Source: Candidatus Mesolinea sp.
Lineage (GTDB): Bacteria; Chloroflexota; Anaerolineae; Anaerolineales; Anaerolineaceae
Direction: 5' to 3'
DNA length: 10,002 nt
Assembly: GCA_003445715.1 (NCBI GenBank)
Contig: DMCS01000074.1
Location: 15,228-25,229 of the forward strand
Below, one piece after another: positions 1-6,852 of this stretch. Each line of letters begins with the position of its first letter. Positions within the stretch are counted from its first letter, which is position 1. The notes under the pieces were generated by a model. The model ran no database searches, was not told the DNA's origin, and saw nothing but the letters and a program-made list of their open reading frames with translations. A program made the translations under genes and the position numbers.

Positions 1-130
1 TCTTAACTTTGAAAAATTTGGATCGAATCGATTAACCAATGTTTTTCAGCACCCCTGGACAATATCTTGACACTTAGCCAATGAATTCATTTGCTGGTCT
101 AAATTTCGTTTATGATTGTGGGCAGAGTGT

Positions 131-778
131 ATGATGGATGAAGAGAAATATTTTATTCCCGCCGGTCCAGCAGAAGCCGAGCTGCGTGTATTAAACTCAC
201 GCTTCATTGCCAGCCTTTCGCCAGCCTTCAGCGTGGAAGAAGCGCGGAATTTCCACAAGAACACCCGGCTGCGCTTCCCTGATGCGACACATCACGTGCC
301 GGTGTTCGTCATTGGGCATGGCAGCAGCGTCATCACCCACTGCTCTGATGACGGCGAGCCTTTTGGGACAGCCGGGCGGCCAGCTTTGGCGGTCCTTCAA
401 GGCAGCGGCTTAGGGGACGTTGCTGTTGTCGTGACACGCTATTTCGGAGGGACCAAATTAGGCACAGGCGGTCTGGTTAAAGCTTATGGCGATGCTGTCC
501 GCGAAGTGCTCAAGCAGGTTCGCCGAGCGGTTAAGGCCCCCACGCTTACTGCTAAGCTTGAGCTGCCTTATCCGCTTTATGGGCAAGTCGAACGCCTTGT
601 GGGCATCTCTGGTGGAGAAATCACCGAAAGGCAATTTTTAGCTGATGTGACCTTGATTGTGCGCTTCAAGGATGACGATTGGCAGCCCTTTTTGCGGCAG
701 CTGCGCGAGCTCAGCAGCGGCAAAATTGAGCCGGTGATCCTTGAACGCAACCCAGAAACAATTTTTCCGATTGATTAA
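131..778 (+). CDS. yigZ: YigZ/IMPACT family protein (UPF0029)
   Basis: This is a 215-residue protein of the YigZ/IMPACT family, a soluble cytoplasmic group linked to translation and stress control in eukaryotes (IMPACT/YIH1) but of unsettled role in bacteria. The family signature is unmistakable: SDDGEPFGTAGRPAL followed by VVVTRYFGGTKLGTGGLVKAY at about residues 72-115. The length matches full-length bacterial YigZ, with an N-terminal IMPACT domain and a C-terminal ferredoxin-like UPF0029 domain. The reading frame opens at a TTG at 116, but homologues begin just before the 'E-K-Y-F-I-P-A' segment, so ATG 131 or ATG 134 is preferred. No clear Shine-Dalgarno precedes either; a TATGAT hexamer at 111-116 could be a -10 giving a very short leader. 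A TTGACA at 67-72 has no good partner at 16-18 bp. Its stop codon overlaps the stop of the convergent ABC exporter gene. Confidence 0.93.
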   Translation: MMDEEKYFIPAGPAEAELRVLNSRFIASLSPAFSVEEARNFHKNTRLRFPDATHHVPVFVIGHGSSVITHCSDDGEPFGTAGRPALAVLQGSGLGDVAVVVTRYFGGTKLGTGGLVKAYGDAVREVLKQVRRAVKAPTLTAKLELPYPLYGQVERLVGISGGEITERQFLADVTLIVRFKDDDWQPFLRQLRELSSGKIEPVILERNPETIFPID

Positions 779-2553
779 TTATGAGCCTCTTCAGCAGGAA
801 TGAGGGTAAGGTTCTGCTGGACGGTGTAGAGTTTGTAATACAGCCCATGGGCGGCTAAGAGTTCATCATGCGTGCCTTTTTCGGTAATGGTGCTGCCCTC
901 AAGCACGACGATTTGATCGGCATTCCTTACGGTCGAAAGCCGATGAGCGATGATAATGGTGGTGCGCCCGATGATGAGCCGGTCTAAGGCTTGCTGAATG
1001 AGCAGCTCGGTTTCTGTATCGACAGCCGAAGTGGCTTCATCCAGTATGAGAATTGGGCTGTTCTTGAGCACTGCACGCGCAATGGAGATACGCTGCTTCT
1101 GCCCTCCAGAAAGCTTGACACCGCGCTCGCCGATGAGCGTATTGTAGCCATTGGGCATATGGGCAATAAATTCATCCACGTTAGCAATCTTAGCCGCAGC
1201 TAACATTTCTGCCTCAGTTGCATCCGGTTTGCCGAAGAGGATATTCTCGCGGATTGTCCCATGGAAAAGAAACACATCCTGCAGCACCATACTGATATTG
1301 GCACGCAGCTCATACAAGTCCAAGTCACGGACATCGATGCCATCCACCGCCAACTTCCCGCAGGTTATGTCATAGAACCTGGGAATCAGGCTGACCAAGG
1401 TGGACTTACCCACGCCGGTGGGTCCTACTAACGCGGTCGTTTTCCCGGCAGGTATTTCTAAATCGATGTTCTCAAGTACAAAGGCTTCCTTTGGGTTATA
1501 ACGAAACGAGACGTTTTCGAAGCGAATTTCGCCGCGTACGGGTTTAGGCAGGGGAATGGGATGCTCTGGCGGCAGGACGTCCGGAGTCTCATTGAGCATT
1601 TCTGCAACCCGTTCAAAACCAGCTAAGGATTCCTGCACAGCTTCCCAAGAGTTGCTCAGGTTGCGCACCGGCTGGTAGAAACTATCTAGATAGAGGAAGA
1701 ATGCCACCAAGTCGGCAACCTGCAAATTGCCCTGCAGGGCTAAGCGGCTGCCAAAGAATATTACAATCAATTGACCCAATCCGGCAGCAAAGTCATAGAG
1801 AGGCGTATACGTTGCCATCAACTTCAGGGCTTTAAGGTTAGATTCGAGATATGTTTCGATTTGTTTACCCACTCGATGCATGGTCAGGTCTTCTCGGGTA
1901 AAGGCTTGGATTTCTTTGACGCCAGAAATGCTGTCATTTAATATGGCATTGAGTGTACCCAGCTCCTGTTGGCGATATATGAAAGCTGGGCGGACCCTTT
2001 TGGCATATTGAATCAGGGTGATGATGATAATGGGGATCGGGATCAGAGAAAGCAAGGCTAACTGCCAACTCATACTGAAAAGGATCACCATTACCCCCAC
2101 CAAGGTAAGGATGTTTACGAACATCTCTGGCATGGCATGCGCAATGGTGCGTTCAAAAAGCTCGGTATCGTTTATTAGGCGGGACATCAGCTGACCGGTT
2201 TGTTTGTCTTCGTAGAAGCGCAAAGAAAGCTGCTGTAAATGCTGGTAAATCAACTTCCGTGCATCGGCGACCACTCCCCAACCTGCCACATGAGCTTGAT
2301 AAGAGCGGATGTATTGCATGAACCCGCGGGCGATGAAAACGGCTAACGCAACGAGAGAAAGGCGCGTAACCATATCTATAATATCGCTGGGTAAGGGCGT
2401 CTGGGAAAGTGAGTCGATGAGCGAGCGGATGATCCAAGGGATCACGAGTTGTGCACCGACCAAGCCAACCATGGCGAGAATCGCCCAAAAGAGAGGCCAA
2501 GAATATTTTTTAGCAAGATCTATTAGTAATTTTATCGGTTTCATTTTCGTCAT
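775..2553 (-). CDS. ABC exporter half-transporter, fused membrane and ATPase domains (MsbA/BmrA/LmrA type)
   Basis: This is a full-length (592 aa) type IV ABC exporter subunit expected to work as a homodimer or heterodimer in the cytoplasmic membrane. Residues about 15-300 hold six hydrophobic segments of the ABC exporter membrane domain. Residues about 340-580 form the nucleotide-binding domain with Walker A GPTGVGKST (~378), Q-loop VLQD (~424), signature LSGGQKQR (~482), Walker B ILILDE (~502), D-loop SAVD and H-loop His in IIIAHRLST (~538). All catalytic residues are intact. There is no N-terminal peptidase domain. The frame opens with GTG at 2556; ATG 2553 or ATG 2544 is equally plausible because Shine-Dalgarno sites are weak. 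The start lies inside the end of the upstream peptidase-like gene, which suggests translational coupling. The substrate cannot be told from sequence: lipid, drug and peptide exporters all share this architecture. Confidence 0.95.
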   Translation of the reverse strand: MTKMKPIKLLIDLAKKYSWPLFWAILAMVGLVGAQLVIPWIIRSLIDSLSQTPLPSDIIDMVTRLSLVALAVFIARGFMQYIRSYQAHVAGWGVVADARKLIYQHLQQLSLRFYEDKQTGQLMSRLINDTELFERTIAHAMPEMFVNILTLVGVMVILFSMSWQLALLSLIPIPIIIITLIQYAKRVRPAFIYRQQELGTLNAILNDSISGVKEIQAFTREDLTMHRVGKQIETYLESNLKALKLMATYTPLYDFAAGLGQLIVIFFGSRLALQGNLQVADLVAFFLYLDSFYQPVRNLSNSWEAVQESLAGFERVAEMLNETPDVLPPEHPIPLPKPVRGEIRFENVSFRYNPKEAFVLENIDLEIPAGKTTALVGPTGVGKSTLVSLIPRFYDITCGKLAVDGIDVRDLDLYELRANISMVLQDVFLFHGTIRENILFGKPDATEAEMLAAAKIANVDEFIAHMPNGYNTLIGERGVKLSGGQKQRISIARAVLKNSPILILDEATSAVDTETELLIQQALDRLIIGRTTIIIAHRLSTVRNADQIVVLEGSTITEKGTHDELLAAHGLYYKLYTVQQNLTLIPAEEAHN

Positions 2554-3181
2554 CACTTAATTTCTTGATGATAACACTGAGACGCAGATTTAGCGGAAAA
2601 AAGACAATATTCCATCCTTTGCGCAAGTCGTCATCTTGCATCCAGAAAAGTTCTGGACCGCCTTCGACCCAAGAGTTGATAAATCCCCATGGGGTAGGGA
2701 GGTTCCCACTGCGATGCTCAGGATTATATGCGGCTAAAAGCATGGTATGACCGCCGGCTTTGTGTGTGACGTTGTAATTGGTTGCGCTGGTTCCGTGGTA
2801 GAGGGCAGGAGCCTTCCCGGGCAGCCATGTGAAGGTAAGCAAGAGAGCTTGATTGTGCGCTTGCAGCAAGCCAGGTAGGGCTTCTGGCGCAAGGTGCTTT
2901 AACTGAGCTTGAAGTGGCAAATTATGCGAGCGGGATAAAAAATTGACTAATCGAGCTTGCATTCCAGGCGTGATACTCCAACCTGGAAAAAGGCGAAAAA
3001 AGCGGCCTCGCCGCCAGAGCCGATCCACCTCTGCGCTGAGGGCTGCCGGAGGAAGATTAGTGCCGACTAAGAGCTTCAGCGCAGCAGCGATAGCATGGAT
3101 GGCGCAATTGTTCCCACTCTGTTGGGTCTGTAGGGCTGCCAACTCAGCTTCTGAGAGCGATTTTAGGGTTATGTTTAGCAT
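2510..3181 (-). CDS. Papain-like / C39-like cysteine peptidase domain protein
   Basis: This 223-residue protein lacks a signal peptide or membrane segment and so is probably cytoplasmic. It carries what looks like a papain-fold catalytic set in the usual order: Gln20 (oxyanion position, six residues before the nucleophile), Cys26 within SGNNCAIHA, His145 within GGHTMLLAAYN, and Asn169 within WGFINSW followed by a conserved-looking Trp171. The Gly-His-x-Met...Tyr-Asn and Gly-Phe-Ile-Asn-Ser-Trp blocks are typical of papain and C39-like peptidases. The remainder (about 30-140) is not recognised. The C-terminal 25 residues are charged and are encoded in the region overlapping the exporter gene. 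It is the first gene of a leftward pair with the ABC exporter, driven by the promoter at 3232-3203. It may process or recognise a peptide handled by the exporter, but the link is inferred from gene order alone. It could also be an inactive or stand-alone peptidase. Confidence 0.8.
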   Translation of the reverse strand: MLNITLKSLSEAELAALQTQQSGNNCAIHAIAAALKLLVGTNLPPAALSAEVDRLWRRGRFFRLFPGWSITPGMQARLVNFLSRSHNLPLQAQLKHLAPEALPGLLQAHNQALLLTFTWLPGKAPALYHGTSATNYNVTHKAGGHTMLLAAYNPEHRSGNLPTPWGFINSWVEGGPELFWMQDDDLRKGWNIVFFPLNLRLSVIIKKLSDDENETDKITNRSC

Positions 3182-3202
3182 ACATCTATTTTAAACGAAA
3201 TA

Positions 3203-3232
3203 TTTATACATAAAGGAAACGTATTGTATCAA
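3203..3232 (-). promoter_or_regulatory. Sigma70-type promoter for the peptidase-ABC exporter pair
   Basis: On the minus strand TTGATA (3232-3227) and TATAAA (3208-3203) are separated by 18 bases, a good match to the -35/-10 consensus. Transcription would start near 3196, leaving about 15 nt before the ATG at 3181. It lies back-to-back with the promoter of the cobalamin operon; the two -35 boxes are about 26 bases apart. Confidence 0.6.
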
Positions 3233-3258
3233 CTTGGTTATGTATGAGGTGATTAGAA

Positions 3259-3287
3259 TTGACACATAAGCACAGGTATGATATCTT
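3259..3287 (+). promoter_or_regulatory. Sigma70-type promoter of the corrinoid uptake operon
   Basis: A perfect TTGACA (3259-3264) is followed after 17 bases by TATCTT (3282-3287, four of six matches to TATAAT). The predicted start near 3294 places the whole cobalamin riboswitch in the 5' leader. TATGAT at 3277-3282 is a closer -10 match but only 12 bases from the -35, so it is less likely. Confidence 0.6.
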
Positions 3288-3307
3288 ATCGGTGTACTTT
3301 ACCAACA

Positions 3308-3427
3308 GAGCTTGAGGTAACCCGATGCCCGGATGCCAGGGTGTAAAGGTGGAAGCTGGTGCAAGTCCAGCGCTGTGCCGCAACTGTAAGTCGCAAGACA
3401 AGCCAGGAAACCTGCCTCGATGAGCTC
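3308..3427 (+). promoter_or_regulatory. Cobalamin riboswitch
   Basis: The aptamer is recognisable from its conserved core: GGTGCAAGTCCAGC, then CCGCAACTGTAAG, and the B12 box AAGCCAGGAAACCTGCC near the 3' end, all in the expected order and spacing. A closing P1 helix can be drawn between GAGCT/GAGG (3308-3312, 3314-3317) and CCTC/AGCTC (3415-3418, 3423-3427). Known members of this class bind adenosyl- or methylcobalamin and repress downstream uptake or synthesis genes. Here it precedes an intrinsic terminator and an ABC importer operon, so repression by premature termination when corrinoid is plentiful is the likely mode. Confidence 0.93.
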
Positions 3428-3482
3428 CCCAATTGACCTTCTCGGAACTAGGAGGCGGGCTTGATGATATGATCACCAATAC

Positions 3483-3516
3483 AACCCAACCTGTTACCGA
3501 GTTGGGTTATTTTTTT
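3483..3516 (+). terminator. Riboswitch expression platform: intrinsic terminator
   Basis: AACCCAAC (3483-3490) pairs perfectly with GTTGGGTT (3501-3508) around a 10-nt loop, and seven T residues follow (3510-3516). It ends 12 bases before the binding-protein start codon, the right place for riboswitch-controlled attenuation. A competing antiterminator is possible: CCCAA (3428-3432) and CTCGG (3441-3445) can pair with CCGAGTTGGG (3497-3506), which sequesters the 3' arm of the terminator. The antiterminator is inferred by eye, without energy calculation. Confidence 0.85.
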
Positions 3517-3528
3517 AGTGAGGTGATC

Positions 3529-4725
3529 ATGAAAAAAACTATCCCAATTCTGTGCGTTTTGTTCTTGCTGGCAGTTTCGGCTTGCCAGGCGGTGCCGACT
3601 GCCTCACCGCAACCAAGCGCAACTCCAATCTTCTCAGGGGCAATCGCAACCCCTGAGGCGAGCTCCACACCGCCGGTAACCATCCGTTATGCCAAAGGCT
3701 TTACTTTAGCGTATCAAGACAACTACAAAATCCTGAAAGTGACCCAGCCGTGGGCTGGTGCGGAGCAGGCTTTCACCTACGTCCTCATCCCACGCGGTGC
3801 TGAAGTTCCTGCTGAGGTTGGCAATGCTTTGGTGATCGAAGTGCCGGTGCGCTCGTTTGTCGCGATGTCTACAACTTATTATCCTTTTTTGGAAAACATT
3901 GGCAAGCTGGATAGGCTTGTGGCGGTGAATGATGCTACTTATGTCTATAACCAAAGCGTGCGGGAAAAAGCTGCCTCTGGAGAAATCGCCATCGTTGGGG
4001 GCGGGATGGGCGGACCCAGCGCTAACATAGAGCGTTTATTAGAGCTCGACCCTGATGTGATCATGACCAGCGCCAGCGGTATTCCAGAACTGGATGTTTA
4101 CCCCAAACTGCAGGAAGTCGGCTTACCTGTGGTGATTAATGGGGACTACCTTGAGCAGACGCCCTTAGGCAGAGCGGAGTGGGGCATCTTCATCGCTGCC
4201 TTTTTTGATCAGGAGCAGGAAGCAAGCCAACAGTTCGATGCACTCGTGCAACGCTATGAAGAGGTTAGCGCGTTGGCAGCTAACGTGCAAGAGCGTGTGA
4301 CCGTCTTCACGAATACGGATTACCAAGGGACTTGGTATGTACCCGCCGGCGAGAGCTACGCGGCTATTTTAATCAAAGACGCTGGCGCGGAATACCTTTG
4401 GGCGGATGAACCTGAAACTGGTGCTCTGCCGCTTTCATTTGAGACCGTTTTTGAGCGCGCCAAGGATGCAGATTTTTGGCTGAACCCGGGTTTTGCTGCC
4501 AGCTTGCAGGACCTATTAGCTATGGATGCCCGCTACGCTGAATTTGAAGCCTTCCAAACCGGCAATGTGTTTAATTACAACGCGAGAGTGAGCGAAGCTG
4601 GCGGTATGGATTACTTCGAGAGTGGCGTCGCCAACCCAGATGTAATTCTAAAAGACCTCATTAAGATCTTTTACCCGGAGTTGTTACCCGAGCACGCGCT
4701 TTTCTACTACCAACAATTGAAATAA
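3529..4725 (+). CDS. btuF: Corrinoid ABC importer, substrate-binding lipoprotein (BtuF-like)
   Basis: This 398-residue protein is the extracytoplasmic receptor of an ABC importer. The N terminus is a lipoprotein signal: MKK, a hydrophobic core, and lipobox V-S-A-C with Cys19 as the lipid-anchored residue. A Pro/Thr/Ser/Ala-rich tether follows to about residue 45. The rest matches the helical-backbone (class III, Peripla_BP_2) fold used for B12, haem and siderophores, including the typical 'NIERLLELDPDVIMTSASG' segment. It is longer than E. coli BtuF (about 266 aa), mainly through the tether and extra N-terminal strands. ATG 3529 is chosen because GAGG at 3520-3523 sits five bases upstream and the signal peptide starts there; the same frame is open back to 3433 through the terminator. 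The cobalamin riboswitch is the main reason to call the ligand a corrinoid; a siderophore or haem cannot be excluded from the protein alone. Confidence 0.88.
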   Translation: MKKTIPILCVLFLLAVSACQAVPTASPQPSATPIFSGAIATPEASSTPPVTIRYAKGFTLAYQDNYKILKVTQPWAGAEQAFTYVLIPRGAEVPAEVGNALVIEVPVRSFVAMSTTYYPFLENIGKLDRLVAVNDATYVYNQSVREKAASGEIAIVGGGMGGPSANIERLLELDPDVIMTSASGIPELDVYPKLQEVGLPVVINGDYLEQTPLGRAEWGIFIAAFFDQEQEASQQFDALVQRYEEVSALAANVQERVTVFTNTDYQGTWYVPAGESYAAILIKDAGAEYLWADEPETGALPLSFETVFERAKDADFWLNPGFAASLQDLLAMDARYAEFEAFQTGNVFNYNARVSEAGGMDYFESGVANPDVILKDLIKIFYPELLPEHALFYYQQLK

Positions 4726-4735
4726 AAAGGTTTCT

Positions 4736-5836
4736 ATGCAAACGAATCCTCCCCTTGATATAACCCAAAGCCACCCGCCGCCTGCGCCGCGCCGCCGCAC
4801 TGCAGGTACAGCGATTTTTGTGCTCTTGGTGTTGCTCCTTGTGCTGGCATTTGTAGTTAGCTTGAGCTTGGGGTCGGTCTCGATTCCGTTGCGAGAAGTT
4901 GTGCGCATCCTCATAGGCGAGCCAGCCATCAAGGAAAGCTGGGGCACGATTGTATTGGATTTTCGGCTCACCAAGTCGATTACGGCTGTACTTGTGGGTG
5001 CCGGGCTCTCACTTGCGGGATTGCAGATGCAAACCATGTTCCGCAACCCCTTAGCTGATCCTTTTATCTTGGGCATCAATTCAGGGGCGAGCTTGGGCGT
5101 TGCCTTGGTCGTACTCAGCCTTGGCACTGCTGGCACAGCGTTTTTAGCAGGTTTAGGTGCTCTGGGCGATTTGAGCTTGGCGTTAGCCGCTTCAATTGGG
5201 GCTGGTTTAGTCTTAGCACTCATCTTGCTTGTGGGGCAGCGCGTGAAAAACCCAACCACCTTGCTCATCATGGGCTTGATGTTCGGCTATGCTACCAGCG
5301 CGCTCACTAGTCTGTTAATTTATTTCAGCAGCCCAGAGCGCATTCAATCTTATACGATATGGTCGTATGGCTCCTTTAGCGGTGTTACGTGGAATCAACT
5401 GCGGGTGATGGCACCGGTAATTCTGGTCGGGTTAGGGGTGGCGGTCTTTTTAATCAAACCGCTCAATGCGCTGTTATTGGGTGAAGATTATGCTCGCAGC
5501 ATGGGGTTGAACGTGAAGCACGCGCGCTTTTTTATCCTGCTGAGCGCCAGTTTGCTGGCGGGTACGGTGACTGCATTCTGCGGGCCGATTGGGTTTATTG
5601 GCGTGGCGGTACCGCACCTGTGCCGTAACCTGCTGCGCAACGCAGACCATAAGGTGCTCATTCCGGCGGTAATTTTGGTTGGAGCAATTGCTGCGCTAGC
5701 AGCTGATGCGCTTGCCCAGCTGCCGGGAAGTCAGTATGTATTGCCGATTAATGTAGTAACGTCGCTATTTGGCGCGCCATTTGTGATTTGGGTGATCATT
5801 CGGCAAAGGCGAGGTGCAACATCCTTTACGGTATAA
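4736..5836 (+). CDS. btuC: Corrinoid ABC importer, permease (BtuC/FecCD family)
   Basis: This 366-residue integral membrane protein belongs to the FecCD/BtuC permease family, which forms a homodimer with about ten membrane helices per subunit. Family motifs are clear: GAGLSLAGLQMQTMFRNPLADPFILG (about 88-113, first 20 diagnostic) and GPIGFIGVAVPHLCRNLL (about 283-300), the latter containing the region that contacts the ATPase. The N terminus is a cytoplasmic Pro/Arg-rich tail of about 24 residues before the first helix. Its start lies 10 bases after the binding-protein stop, with AAGG (4727-4730) as ribosome binding site five bases upstream. It would carry the ligand delivered by the lipoprotein encoded before it across the membrane, powered by the ATPase encoded after it. 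The family also includes iron-siderophore permeases; the riboswitch favours corrinoid. Confidence 0.93.
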   Translation: MQTNPPLDITQSHPPPAPRRRTAGTAIFVLLVLLLVLAFVVSLSLGSVSIPLREVVRILIGEPAIKESWGTIVLDFRLTKSITAVLVGAGLSLAGLQMQTMFRNPLADPFILGINSGASLGVALVVLSLGTAGTAFLAGLGALGDLSLALAASIGAGLVLALILLVGQRVKNPTTLLIMGLMFGYATSALTSLLIYFSSPERIQSYTIWSYGSFSGVTWNQLRVMAPVILVGLGVAVFLIKPLNALLLGEDYARSMGLNVKHARFFILLSASLLAGTVTAFCGPIGFIGVAVPHLCRNLLRNADHKVLIPAVILVGAIAALAADALAQLPGSQYVLPINVVTSLFGAPFVIWVIIRQRRGATSFTV

Positions 5837-5841
5837 ACTCC

Positions 5842-6843
5842 GTGGTGCTCACGGCACAGGACCTAACGATTGGGTATGCGCATAGCCGAGCTGACAAGAC
5901 CGTCATTGCGCAGGACCTTAATCTCGAGCTGCACGCGCACGAACTAGTTTGTTTAGTGGGTCCGAATGGCGTGGGAAAATCAACATTGCTGCGAACTCTT
6001 ACAAGTCTCCAGCCGAAGTTAAGCGGAAATTTACTGCTTAAGGGCAAGCCGCTTGAAAAATATACTAGCAAAGCCTTAGCTAAGCTTGTCAGTGTGGTTT
6101 TAACTTCTCCAGTGCAAGTGGGTAACATGAAAGTGCGGAATCTGGTAGGGTTAGGGCGCTTTCCGTTTACGGGTCTTTTTGACAGCCGCAACCCAGAAGA
6201 TGATGCTGCAGTGCAAGCTGCCTTAGAGATGACAGGTGCTGAAAGCTTAGCAGAGCGCTTTGTGCACGAACTCAGCGATGGCGAGCGGCAACGCGTGATG
6301 ATTGCTAGAGCTTTAGCGCAAGAGCCAATGCTGCTGATATTGGACGAACCGACAGCCTTTTTGGACCTGCCTGGTAGGGTAGCGACGATGCAATTGATGC
6401 GGGAACTGGCACACACGCATGGCAAAGCCGTGCTCGCATCCACGCATGATTTGGACCAGGCGATGCATCTCGCAGATCGGATGTGGCTGATGGGGAAGGA
6501 TGGCGCGATTCTGCAGGGCGCCCCAGAAGATTTGGTGCTGAGCGGCGCCTTTGGCACAACCTTTGCGCAGCCTAACCTTAAATTTGACCTTGAAACGGGG
6601 AATTTTGAAACCACACAGAAGACGGAGCAATACGTTGTGCTCCAAGCGGAAGGATTAGCTGATATCTGGACCGCGCGTGCCCTGCGGCGCGCTGGCTTTG
6701 AAGTGCTTGTAGATGGGCAACCTGACCTCCCGCGTGTGGAAGTTGTGCAACAAAACGCCAGAACCACATGGAAGCTTTTACGCAATGGAGTGGCACTGGA
6801 GTTTGACTCAATTTATGCGCTGCTTCTCGGCTTAAGTGCCTAA
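5842..6843 (+). CDS. btuD: Corrinoid ABC importer, ATPase subunit (BtuD/FecE type) with C-terminal extension
   Basis: This is the cytoplasmic ATPase of the importer, about 333 residues from GTG 5842. Motifs are Walker A GPNGVGKST (40-48), signature LSDGERQR (144-151), Walker B LLILDE (164-169) and H-loop STHDLD with His202. The usual Q-loop glutamine is not seen: the aligned stretch reads SVVLTSP, with Thr88 where 'YLPQ' is common. A variant reading VVLT is, to my recollection, typical of one FecE-like subgroup. After about residue 245 comes an extension of roughly 90 residues with no motif I recognise. The start is uncertain: the frame is open from a TTG at 5788 inside the permease gene, and no strong Shine-Dalgarno precedes GTG 5842 or 5845. 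The 5-base gap to the permease stop favours translational coupling. The gene ends 9 bases from the stop of the convergent NRAMP gene. Confidence 0.9.
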   Translation: MVLTAQDLTIGYAHSRADKTVIAQDLNLELHAHELVCLVGPNGVGKSTLLRTLTSLQPKLSGNLLLKGKPLEKYTSKALAKLVSVVLTSPVQVGNMKVRNLVGLGRFPFTGLFDSRNPEDDAAVQAALEMTGAESLAERFVHELSDGERQRVMIARALAQEPMLLILDEPTAFLDLPGRVATMQLMRELAHTHGKAVLASTHDLDQAMHLADRMWLMGKDGAILQGAPEDLVLSGAFGTTFAQPNLKFDLETGNFETTQKTEQYVVLQAEGLADIWTARALRRAGFEVLVDGQPDLPRVEVVQQNARTTWKLLRNGVALEFDSIYALLLGLSA

Positions 6844-6852
6844 TCAAAGCGC

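Noticed and set aside
3204..3479. 91-codon minus-strand frame, possible leader peptide for the peptidase/exporter pair
   Set aside because: It runs antisense through the cobalamin riboswitch, has a composition typical of a shadow frame, and lies upstream of the recognised minus-strand promoter, so it would need its own start.
3433..3528. N-terminal extension of the binding protein from an upstream in-frame start
   Set aside because: The extra 32 residues would be encoded by the riboswitch expression platform and terminator; ATG 3529 has a good ribosome binding site and begins a textbook lipoprotein signal.
5826..6785. 319-codon minus-strand open frame
   Set aside because: It is antisense to the importer ATPase and is Ser/Arg/Cys-rich with no motif, as expected of a shadow of a real coding frame.
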